A stretch of 64,000 bases of DNA. Source: Levilactobacillus brevis (GTDB lineage Bacteria > Bacillota > Bacilli > Lactobacillales > Lactobacillaceae). The stretch covers positions 1,612,001 through 1,676,000 of the forward strand of contig CP079699.1 in NCBI GenBank assembly GCA_021383565.1, written 5' to 3'. Each line of letters starts with the position of its first letter. Within the stretch, counting starts at the first letter, position 1. The position numbers and the translations under genes were made by a program. This document shows positions 35,398-42,553 of this stretch, piece by piece. The notes under the pieces are model-generated. The model was not told where the DNA came from, searched no databases, and saw only the letters and a program-made list of their open reading frames with translations.

Positions 35398-36903
35398 TTA
35401 TTCCTCCTTTATATCTTGGTTTAAACTCTGGTTAAGTGTTGCCGGTTCTTTTTTCGACACCATTTTCTTTAACCCTAGGTAAATCAGGAATGCAGAGATA
35501 AATCCAACAAACCATGACAAATCAGAAATTACTTTGACGGCTGGAATAAATTGGCCACTGAGTGACAATATAAGAGCTAAGATTGTCGCGATATAGGCCT
35601 CTTTATTGACGCCATGATAACGAATCTCTTTATTCCCGGTATTCAGATCCATATACAAAGTATCTAGATTTTCATGCCGGTAATGAATGAAGAAGTAGTT
35701 GGCAATCATGACCCCAGCAACTGGTCCCAAGACAGCACCAATTCCGTTCAGGAAAATAAAGATACTATCTGAGTTCTCCATCAACTTCCACGGCATAATC
35801 AGGAAACTAATGATACTAGCAATAATCACACCACTCTTGTAATTGAGCTTCTTCGGGAATAACGCGGTCAGTTGATAACCGGCTGGAATGATGTTCCCCG
35901 TAGCGTTCGTTGAAATCGTGGTCAACAGGAAGACGGCCATTGAAATCAAGATTGCGGGTAAACTACCCCACCGTTCGATAATGTTCAAAACATTCCATTC
36001 CTGGATATTGTAATGAATAGATCCCCCGATCAGAATCACCACACTGGTGAAAGCAAAAATCAGATAACCGACCGATAACCCTAACGTTTGACCGATAGCT
36101 TGGGCCTTCGTGGACTTAGCATTCTGCGTAAAGTCTGCGATGCTGGTCCCAGGCGCCGCCCAAACGGCAATTACAGAGTTGAAAATGATAAAGTAAACCA
36201 GAAGCGGATTGGCATGGGAAGTTGCATTGACGTGGTAAGCCAGAATCGGTCCTAACCCACCAGCGCCCCAGATTGCCCAGATTGCCATACCACCAAATAC
36301 GACATAAATCAGCGGGCTTAAAATCGCGGTAAATTTGTTTAAAATATTACCACCACCAAAACCAACTAGAACGTTTAACGCCCAGAAGATGGTGAATGAA
36401 ATTAATCCCGGAATACTGATTCCTAGAATCTTAGTCGACCCGCCAATATCAAGGAAGCCCGGCCAAATCTTGCCAATCATAATCAGCAAAGCTAGAGAAC
36501 CTGTATACGTCTGTAACCCAAACCAGGCAATCGCCGCGACACAGCCACGCAAGAATCCTGGTAGCTTAGCACCGAGGTTGCCATAGGCCGAACGAAGGTG
36601 CATTGCGAAGGGAATCCCGTATTTAGATCCAACGATCCCATTGATGGCCATGAATGCGGAAACGAAGAATGCACTCAAGAATATGGCGATCATGACGTTA
36701 AGCGGTGAGAGGCCCAAGAACAGGAAGCCACCGACGGCCGCGTAATTAGGAATGTTGTGAATGGACCCCATCCACAAGGTAAAGAAGTTCCCAATTCCCA
36801 TGTTACGTTTATCCCCGGTCTTGGGTAGTAAGTCATCGTTGTAGCCGCGCTCTTTGAACGTTGCAATTTGCTGCTCAGTTACTTCATACTCGTTCGTTTT
36901 CAC
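35398..36903 (-). CDS. NCS1 family allantoin permease
   Basis: 501 residues, 12 membrane segments, nucleobase:cation symporter-1 family (PucI/AllW type). It brings allantoin in with H+ or Na+. The start is taken at GTG 36903, since AAGGGG lies 8 nt upstream; the ORF opens two codons earlier at a TTG. Family marks: NMGIGNFFTLWMGSIHNIPN (near residue 35-55), FWALNVLVGFGGGNILNKF, and WAAPGTSIADFTQNAKS. It heads the permease-allB transcript. A palindrome and a cre-like site lie upstream and are probable operators. Confidence 0.9.
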   Translation of the reverse strand: MKTNEYEVTEQQIATFKERGYNDDLLPKTGDKRNMGIGNFFTLWMGSIHNIPNYAAVGGFLFLGLSPLNVMIAIFLSAFFVSAFMAINGIVGSKYGIPFAMHLRSAYGNLGAKLPGFLRGCVAAIAWFGLQTYTGSLALLIMIGKIWPGFLDIGGSTKILGISIPGLISFTIFWALNVLVGFGGGNILNKFTAILSPLIYVVFGGMAIWAIWGAGGLGPILAYHVNATSHANPLLVYFIIFNSVIAVWAAPGTSIADFTQNAKSTKAQAIGQTLGLSVGYLIFAFTSVVILIGGSIHYNIQEWNVLNIIERWGSLPAILISMAVFLLTTISTNATGNIIPAGYQLTALFPKKLNYKSGVIIASIISFLIMPWKLMENSDSIFIFLNGIGAVLGPVAGVMIANYFFIHYRHENLDTLYMDLNTGNKEIRYHGVNKEAYIATILALILSLSGQFIPAVKVISDLSWFVGFISAFLIYLGLKKMVSKKEPATLNQSLNQDIKEE

Positions 36904-37026
36904 CTTCAAAACCCCTTACGAATGTAATAACCACCTTCGTTGCAGAATAGTCTCGATAAACGGCTACGTCCTAAAAGTCCTCAGAGATGATTGTCCGCGC
37001 GAACTGGTAAGGATCCCGATCGGTAT

Positions 37027-37042
37027 CAAGCGTTACCGCTTG
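37027..37042. promoter_or_regulatory. Palindrome upstream of the allantoin permease, candidate operator
   Basis: CAAGCGTTACCGCTTG: perfect 6-bp arms with a 4-bp spacer, about 124 bp before the permease start. A possible PucR or CcpA-related site; there is no evidence which. Confidence 0.4.
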
Positions 37043-37075
37043 TCAGTTGGGCGTTAACTATTTATCACCACCCAT

Positions 37076-37089
37076 TGTAAGCGGTTTCT
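37076..37089. promoter_or_regulatory. cre-like site upstream of the allantoin permease
   Basis: TGTAAGCGGTTTCT, one mismatch (last base) from TGWAANCGNTNWCA, 173 bp before the permease start and 114 bp before the divergent hydrolase gene. Confidence 0.45.
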
Positions 37090-37164
37090 TTTCAAGGAGC
37101 ATTGTTCAAATTGACCAGAAAAACATTTTCATTTGTCACTTTGATGGCCTAAAATTTGGTACAA

Positions 37165-37178
37165 TGTAAACGATTACA
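37165..37178. promoter_or_regulatory. cre CcpA operator upstream of the alpha/beta hydrolase
   Basis: TGTAAACGATTACA matches TGWAANCGNTNWCA fully, 25 nt before the ATG at 37203, so repression by CcpA is likely. Confidence 0.72.
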
Positions 37179-37202
37179 ATTTTAGAAGGAGTGCGGGCAA
37201 AC

Positions 37203-38048
37203 ATGAAAACAACACAAATATCCTTAAACACATACCAAGATATCCAACTATCTGCTACCAGTTACGCGCCTGATACCAAAGCTTCCACCACCATCTTTTA
37301 CCTGCACGGCGGTGGTTTGGAATTTGGCCAACGTAACGACCTTCCTGTGGATTACATTCAGCGTTTCGTTACTGCCGGAATTGAACTCGTTACATTTGAT
37401 TACTTATTAGCTCCCGAGGTTAAAATCGATGTTATTTTACCCGTCCTACGGGAATCTCTTCAGGTCATGGTGGACAAAAAGGCTAGCTCTTCTCGGCTCA
37501 TTTTGATGGGCCGGTCCGCCGGTTCCTACCTCTGCTATCTCCTCTTACGCGACGGCTTTGAAGCAGATGGTTTTGTCGATCTGTATGGATACGCCAGCCT
37601 AGATTATCCTGAATTTAGATTACCAGCGGGCTTCTACGACGACTTCCCTAAAGTATTGCCGATGAACGCCCAGGCCCTGATTCAACAACAGCCGTTGGTT
37701 GCTGGGGAAATGAAGGACCGCTATCCTCTGTACGTTTCTGGCCGCCAATTTGGCACCTGGCTCAGTCAATTCTTACCCAGCATGCGCGCTGCTGACAGCT
37801 ACTCTCTGACGCCGGACGAGCTGCGGCGCCTACCGCGAACTCTCCTCATTCACAGTACCGACGATCCCGATGTTCCTTTTGCGACTTCGACAGAAGCTGT
37901 TAAATATCTACCAGACGCCAAACTCATCCCTATTCAACAGGCTGAACACGACTTCGACCGAAACGTGACCGCGGAAAATTTAGCCATTTATGATCAAATC
38001 ATCGACTTCATTGTCGCTATACCGATTGGTGTGCGGGCCTCAGCTTAA
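37203..38048 (+). CDS. Alpha/beta hydrolase (esterase-like)
   Basis: 281 residues. The start is put at the ATG at 37203 because the in-frame GTG at 37191 overlaps the GAAGGAG RBS. Oxyanion-hole motif HGGG (YLHGGGLEFG, about 36-45), nucleophile elbow GRSAGS (about 104-109), Asp in HSTDDPDVPF and His in QAEHDFDRN: a complete Ser-Asp-His triad of the HSL/carboxylesterase type. Divergent from the allantoin permease and under a perfect cre site, so it may act on a substrate linked to the catabolic block, but no specific substrate can be assigned. A terminator follows at 38073. Confidence 0.85.
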   Translation: MKTTQISLNTYQDIQLSATSYAPDTKASTTIFYLHGGGLEFGQRNDLPVDYIQRFVTAGIELVTFDYLLAPEVKIDVILPVLRESLQVMVDKKASSSRLILMGRSAGSYLCYLLLRDGFEADGFVDLYGYASLDYPEFRLPAGFYDDFPKVLPMNAQALIQQQPLVAGEMKDRYPLYVSGRQFGTWLSQFLPSMRAADSYSLTPDELRRLPRTLLIHSTDDPDVPFATSTEAVKYLPDAKLIPIQQAEHDFDRNVTAENLAIYDQIIDFIVAIPIGVRASA

Positions 38049-38072
38049 GTCACTTAACCACATAATCTGATG

Positions 38073-38105
38073 AATACTCGGCGCTATTTACGTCGGGTAT
38101 TTTTA
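38073..38105 (+). terminator. Terminator of the alpha/beta hydrolase gene
   Basis: AATACTCG (38073-38080) pairs with CGGGTATT (38094-38101, one G-U), followed by TTTTATT. Confidence 0.78.
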
Positions 38106-38200
38106 TTATCGCTAACGTAAAACGTTTTATTTAAGTAATCACCACGCACCTATGCTATGCTCAATGCAACCCAACCGCACAATATTTAGGAGGCGTTTTC

Positions 38201-38542
38201 ATGACCGTCATTACTGATTATATCGAAGAAGCTGATGCCAAGCAACAACCACAACTAACCGCCATGTACCAGATCCTGAAGTCACTCCTGCCGGAAGCTA
38301 CTGAAACACTCAGCTACGGCATGCCCGCCTTTCATCAGCAAAAGGATATCGTCTACTTTGCAGCGATGAAGAACCACTTGGGCTTCTACCCCACTAATAC
38401 GCCAATCGCAGCGTTTGAAGATGAACTCGATGGTCGGTACAACTATTCGAAGGGAGCCGTCCAATTCGACTATAATAAACCCCTACCGGCAGAACTGATC
38501 GCTAAGATGGTTCGCTTTAAGCTCAACGAACTTCAGTCATAA
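38201..38542 (+). CDS. DUF1801 family protein (YdhG/FraH-like)
   Basis: 113 residues, soluble. Family blocks TLSYGMPAFHQQKDIVYFAAMKNH in part (about 35-58: SYGMPAF, KNHLGFYP) and KGAVQFDYNKPLP (about 90-102). Members include Bacillus YdhG/FraH, proposed iron chaperones; the role here is unknown. AGGAGG RBS. A single-gene unit with a bidirectional terminator shared with the aquaporin gene. Confidence 0.8.
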   Translation: MTVITDYIEEADAKQQPQLTAMYQILKSLLPEATETLSYGMPAFHQQKDIVYFAAMKNHLGFYPTNTPIAAFEDELDGRYNYSKGAVQFDYNKPLPAELIAKMVRFKLNELQS

Positions 38543-38544
38543 AA

Positions 38545-38579
38545 AATGGTTGACCCAGCGCCACACTGGATCAACCATT
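38545..38579. terminator. Bidirectional terminator between DUF1801 and aquaporin genes
   Basis: AATGGTTGACCCAG (38545-38558) pairs with CTGGATCAACCATT (38566-38579), 7-nt loop; A6 to the left and TCTTTAG to the right. Confidence 0.85.
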
Positions 38580-38593
38580 CTTTAGTTCAAAAC

Positions 38594-39244
38594 TTAATCC
38601 TCACTGCCCATCATCCGGCCAACAAAAGCAGCCAAGACGGCGCCGACTTCCGGTGCCAAAATGTAGAGCCAGAGGTGAGACAACGCGCTACCACCGGCAA
38701 AGACCGCTGGGCCAAACGACCGCGCTGGGTTCAAGGACCCACCCGTCAAGTTCAACGCCACGATGATCAGGAAGGCCAAGGTCACCCCAATCGTCACACC
38801 GGCGAAGTCACCATTGCCGTGACGATCGCTCGTCACATTCAAGATAACCAGCAGGAACAGGAACGTGACGAGGGCTTCAACGAAGAAGGCCAAGCCCGTA
38901 GAGATCTTGGGAAAGTCCGTTTGTCCCAATTGGTTCGTTGCCAGGCCCAAGCCACCGACAAATAATTTCATAATAGCTGAAGCCACGGTTGCGCCGAGAA
39001 CCTGCGCCACGATATACCAGAGTGCATCCTTACCCGAGATCCGCCGGTTAATCAACATGGCGGTCGTTACTGCGGGGTTAAAATGGCCACCGGAGATGCC
39101 ACCGAACGCATAGGCGGATACCGTAATTGCCAGCCCAAAGGCCAGTCCAATCGTCAGGGTACTCCCTGCGGCCACCGTCACGGCACCGGTCCCCAGGAAC
39201 ACCAGCATAAAGGTACCCAAAAATTCTGCAGTATATTTCTGCAT
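38594..39244 (-). CDS. Aquaporin / glycerol facilitator family channel
   Basis: 216 residues, six membrane helices with both NPA half-helices: HFNPAVTTAM (about 65) and LNPARSFGPAVF (about 183). Short length and the residues around the second NPA (NPARSFGPA) suggest a water-type (AqpZ) channel rather than GlpF, though lactobacillar channels often pass glycerol, dihydroxyacetone and other small solutes. Two adjacent ATGs; the second (39244) has the better distance (7 nt) from GGAGG. A single gene. Confidence 0.9.
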   Translation of the reverse strand: MQKYTAEFLGTFMLVFLGTGAVTVAAGSTLTIGLAFGLAITVSAYAFGGISGGHFNPAVTTAMLINRRISGKDALWYIVAQVLGATVASAIMKLFVGGLGLATNQLGQTDFPKISTGLAFFVEALVTFLFLLVILNVTSDRHGNGDFAGVTIGVTLAFLIIVALNLTGGSLNPARSFGPAVFAGGSALSHLWLYILAPEVGAVLAAFVGRMMGSED

Positions 39245-39395
39245 CATGATTCCTCCAATCCAATTCTCTAGTTAACTTCTCTATTATAATATAAATAATA
39301 ATCACCTGCCGCCAATATGCTAATTACTTAACGGCTCGGCTAATTAATGCCGCACGCCATCGGCTTAATTGGCCCGTTTCTTACAGTCATCACGT

Positions 39396-39438
39396 CAAAA
39401 ACAGGCGTCGTTCCAGTCTCTGACTGAATCGACGCCTG
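39396..39438 (-). terminator. Terminator after the NAD(P)-binding protein gene
   Basis: CAGGCGTCG (39402-39410) pairs with CGACGCCTG (39430-39438), with an inner CAGT/ACTG stem; AAAAA on the left supplies the minus-strand U-tract, and GTTTTTT on the right side allows use in the other direction. Confidence 0.85.
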
Positions 39439-39462
39439 CCCTGTTGTTTTTTCTATCGGTTG

Positions 39463-40083
39463 TTAAATTTCGGCTAATGCCGTGGTGATCGGCGTATGAC
39501 CGCTCTTCATCATGATGACCTTGCCAATGGTTTGCGGCGCATCAATCAAATTGGCCAAAACGGCGGCCACATCCGCCAACGGGTTCTCGCCCAACGTTTC
39601 CTCATCCAAGCTTACCAGACCGGTTGCGGGGGTCTCGGTCAGGACACCTGGCTGAAGAATCGTATAGTCTAGCGTTGTCCGATGAATGAGCCAATCATCG
39701 GCAAAATACTTCGCAATATTGTAGTTCGTCAAGCCTTTAAGGTAGCCTTCCGACCACCGCTCCGGCTGCAAATCATAGGCGGAGCTCAATTGAATAAAGC
39801 GCTTAACTCCAGCCAGTTCAGCTGCCTTCATCACGTTGACCGCGCCGTTCAAGTCGGTCTGCAACAGATCCTTGCCACGTGAACCGGCGACGAAATAAAC
39901 GGCTGCCATCCCTTGAAGGGCTGACGCTAGGTCTCGAGGCTGGTCGTGCAAGTCAAAGAAGACCTGATCGTCTCCAGCTTGGGGCTTACGAGAACCGGCA
40001 AACACCTCATGACCGGCTTGGCGTAAGCGTTCAACCAATGCCTGTCCTACCCGACCGGTGGCTCCAACAACAAATAATTTCAT
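39463..40083 (-). CDS. NAD(P)-binding Rossmann protein (atypical SDR, NmrA/YwnB-like)
   Basis: 206 residues. N-terminal VVGATGRVGQALVERL (5-20) binds NAD(P); AGSRKP follows the second strand. The QLSSAYDLQPERW block stands where Ser-Tyr of classical SDRs would be, but Tyr-x3-Lys is not clear; the protein is probably an atypical SDR of the sugar-epimerase or NmrA type with a redox or sensing role. Start ATG 40083 with GGAGGG 7 nt upstream. It follows a nitroreductase gene by 12 bp on the same strand, so the two form an operon. Confidence 0.8.
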   Translation of the reverse strand: MKLFVVGATGRVGQALVERLRQAGHEVFAGSRKPQAGDDQVFFDLHDQPRDLASALQGMAAVYFVAGSRGKDLLQTDLNGAVNVMKAAELAGVKRFIQLSSAYDLQPERWSEGYLKGLTNYNIAKYFADDWLIHRTTLDYTILQPGVLTETPATGLVSLDEETLGENPLADVAAVLANLIDAPQTIGKVIMMKSGHTPITTALAEI

Positions 40084-40095
40084 CAATCGTCCCTC

Positions 40096-40749
40096 CTAGT
40101 CCTTAAACGTCAAAAATTCAGAATTTGCGACCCGACTCGACCGGAAATCATTGATTAGCGCCTGATCACGATAGCCTAGCGCTATGCCCATGATAAAGCG
40201 GTGGGTCTCGTCCAATCCAAGCAGATCGCGCAGGGCATCCGGATATCGAATGATCTCATACGCCGGAATCGACTGGATGCCGTGGTTGGTCGCACTCAAC
40301 ATCAGCGTTTGGGAAAAGGCGCCCAGATCGAAGATGGCCCAATCATTGACCGGTGCACGTAAAACCAAGTAGACCAATGCTGCGGCATTAAACAACTTAT
40401 CCTGCGATTGGCCATACGTCGCCTGCGCCTGTTGCGCCGCTAAAAGCTGGTTCAACTCATCATTAAACGTCGCAATATTCTGACGGCTAGCCGCCGCCCA
40501 CTCCGAACGATGGGCCACTGCCATATCCGTATTGCCGGCCACGCCGCGCTGGCTGCGTTCCAGATGTCCCGCCTTGATCTGCGCCAAGGTTTGACCAGTA
40601 GCGACCACGACTTGCCACGGCTGGGCGTTGGCCCAAGAGGGCGCGTGCTTTGCCTCGGTCACAATTTCTTCGAGAACACTCGGTGCAATCGGCTGATTGG
40701 TAAAGGCACGATAGGAATGCCGTTCACGAATAATGTCTTTAAAATCCAT
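40096..40749 (-). CDS. Nitroreductase family protein
   Basis: 217 residues, FMN-dependent NAD(P)H oxidoreductase. N-terminal IRERHSYRAFTNQPI (8-22) is the FMN-phosphate-binding start of the family; HAPSWANAQPWQVVVATG (about 34-51) and IFDLGAFSQTLMLSATNHG follow. GIALGYRDQ near the C-terminus is typical. It can reduce nitroaromatics, quinones or flavin in family members; the natural substrate is unknown. First gene of a two-gene unit with the Rossmann protein. Confidence 0.9.
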   Translation of the reverse strand: MDFKDIIRERHSYRAFTNQPIAPSVLEEIVTEAKHAPSWANAQPWQVVVATGQTLAQIKAGHLERSQRGVAGNTDMAVAHRSEWAAASRQNIATFNDELNQLLAAQQAQATYGQSQDKLFNAAALVYLVLRAPVNDWAIFDLGAFSQTLMLSATNHGIQSIPAYEIIRYPDALRDLLGLDETHRFIMGIALGYRDQALINDFRSSRVANSEFLTFKD

Positions 40750-40906
40750 CAGATAACCTCCTCGTAGACAACTTGCCCACTAAATGATATGATGCTTTCA
40801 ACGTGGTGTAACTATACCATCAGGAATACCAACGCTACAAGGTGGATTGTGCCCACCGTTTTATTTTTTAAGTGTGCAATCTGCACACCCAGGAGGAAAG
40901 ACAAGC

Positions 40907-41983
40907 ATGCAGAAGGAAGACTTACTTCTAAAATCCATTCAGTGTACCACCATTGACGAGCTCACCGACCTAATTGCCTGCTACCTTGATCAAGCGATCA
41001 TTCTGGTCGACCAGTCTGGGCGCATCATCAGTAGCGGCCAATCTTCACTCTCAAAGATTCCCACCGATTGGCTGGATCCCACGACTAATGCGCCCCTTTA
41101 CCGTCACGGCCAACTGGAATTCATTCGTAACATCATCAATCCACTGGCTCTGAACACGTGGTACCTCTTTAGTTCCCAATCCAAAGGCTATCCGGTTGCG
41201 CTTGATCAAATCCAATTGGCCATCCGCGTCATCAATAGCTTCATCGACCGTTACGCACTCAACCCCAACCAAAGTGAAGTCAATAGCTTATTGGGTAAGC
41301 TATTGACTCAGCCCACACAGACCGATACCACCCTATTACACCCCCTACTTACCGACAAAATCGTCTGTGTCACCGTCACCCCTGAGGCCGGGGCCACCAA
41401 CCAGACTGCCTTGATTCAACAGCTCCGCGACCTGGTGGCACCACTTCCCCTCGCTGAAGATCAGCAACGCCTAGTCTTTCTTCTAAACGCTCCGGATTTG
41501 CCAAAATTACGCCCCAAACTCCAGCAACTCGGGACCTTCTTCCACCACTATTTCTTTATCTCCGAGGGTTACGACGACGTTAGCAAAACCGTTGAATTCC
41601 GTGACATCTGCGTGCAGTCCGCCAAAATTGCCCAGCAACTGGGGACGTTAACGGTCATCAATCCGACGCAGAAGTACAATATTTACGTGATCTTATCGCA
41701 AGTAGACAACGCCCCACTCCTCAAAAATACGATGTGTACCCAACTTTTAATCTTACAAAAATACGACCGGCGCCATCACAGTGAGCTTTTTAAAACACTC
41801 TTCGAATACCTGGAAAATGAATGTAAAATCAGCATTACCGCTACACAACTTCATCTCCACCGCAATAGTCTTACCAAACGCCTGCAAAAAATTACCGATC
41901 TCATCGATGTCGACTTCGATGATCCCGACCGGACCTTTGGCCTCCGCCTGAGCTACCGGTTATTTAACTTCTTACAACTCTAA
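40907..41983 (+). CDS. PucR/CdaR-like transcriptional regulator
   Basis: 358 residues. The start is at the ATG at 40907 (MQKEDLLLKSIQC), with AGGAGG 10 nt upstream; the frame runs back to 40847. The N-terminal part looks like a sensing domain (AIILVDQSGRIISSG), and the C-terminus holds an HTH_30 domain (ISITATQLHLHRNSLTKRLQ, about 317-336). This C-terminal module is the same type as in PucR, at 18964. It is followed by an HxlR regulator gene and is near no obvious target apart from these; the controlled genes are unknown. Confidence 0.78.
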   Translation: MQKEDLLLKSIQCTTIDELTDLIACYLDQAIILVDQSGRIISSGQSSLSKIPTDWLDPTTNAPLYRHGQLEFIRNIINPLALNTWYLFSSQSKGYPVALDQIQLAIRVINSFIDRYALNPNQSEVNSLLGKLLTQPTQTDTTLLHPLLTDKIVCVTVTPEAGATNQTALIQQLRDLVAPLPLAEDQQRLVFLLNAPDLPKLRPKLQQLGTFFHHYFFISEGYDDVSKTVEFRDICVQSAKIAQQLGTLTVINPTQKYNIYVILSQVDNAPLLKNTMCTQLLILQKYDRRHHSELFKTLFEYLENECKISITATQLHLHRNSLTKRLQKITDLIDVDFDDPDRTFGLRLSYRLFNFLQL

Positions 41984-42005
41984 TCCCCGAAAGGAACGAT
42001 CACTC

Positions 42006-42320
42006 ATGGCTTTAACCCAACTCAATCTCGGCAGCGAACTCGGCCTGGAAATTCTCCACCAGCGCTGGTACGCGCTGATTCTCTACCAGCTGGCACCTGT
42101 CCCCACAGATTTCATGGATCTGCGCGTCACCGTCCGCGGTATTTCCACCTTTAACCTCTTACTCCGTCTCAAGCACCTGACGGAATGGGGGCTAATCGAG
42201 ACACTTCCGGAAGACGACTACAGCTACCGACTCACGGCTAGTGGCGAGATGTTCCACCAGATTCTGCGCGAACTCGAAGACTGGGGCAACGACACCCTCG
42301 AAAATAATTTAGCAATTTAA
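42006..42320 (+). CDS. HxlR-type winged-helix regulator
   Basis: 104 residues. A single winged helix-turn-helix: LEILHQRWYALILYQL (16-31), ISTFNLLLRLKHLTEWGLI (46-64) and the wing YSYRLTASG. It lacks the usual Cys near the N-terminus of redox-type HxlR sensors. Lies 22 bp after the PucR/CdaR-like gene with an AAAGGA RBS and before a terminator, so both regulators share a transcript. Confidence 0.78.
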   Translation: MALTQLNLGSELGLEILHQRWYALILYQLAPVPTDFMDLRVTVRGISTFNLLLRLKHLTEWGLIETLPEDDYSYRLTASGEMFHQILRELEDWGNDTLENNLAI

Positions 42321-42326
42321 CGAATT

Positions 42327-42355
42327 GGACGACCTCTAAATGGGCCGTCCTTTTT
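42327..42355 (+). terminator. Terminator after the HxlR gene
   Basis: GGACGACC (42327-42334) pairs with GGGCCGTCC (42342-42350), then TTTTT. Confidence 0.8.
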
Positions 42356-42469
42356 AATTGAAAGATTTATGAAAACGGATTGCTATCAGGATATTCATCG
42401 CCTAATCTGGGCAAAACGAACACCATGTATTGATTTGGTATAGTTCTTGTATGGTTTTGCCTAAGCCTG

Positions 42470-42498
42470 CTGACAAGGGGGTTGAAATCAGGTATGCT
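42470..42498 (+). promoter_or_regulatory. Putative promoter of the PAP2 phosphatase gene
   Basis: CTGACA (42470-42475) and TATGCT (42493-42498) with a 17-bp spacer, 55 bp before the start codon. Confidence 0.5.
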
Positions 42499-42553
42499 GT
42501 GCTTGTAACAAAAAATGAAAACGAACTCCTAATCCTGAAAGGTAGGTATTTTC

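Noticed and set aside
38111-38131. AAAACGTTTT palindrome before the DUF1801 gene as an operator
   Set aside because: AT-rich short palindrome; does not fit the cre consensus and may be chance.
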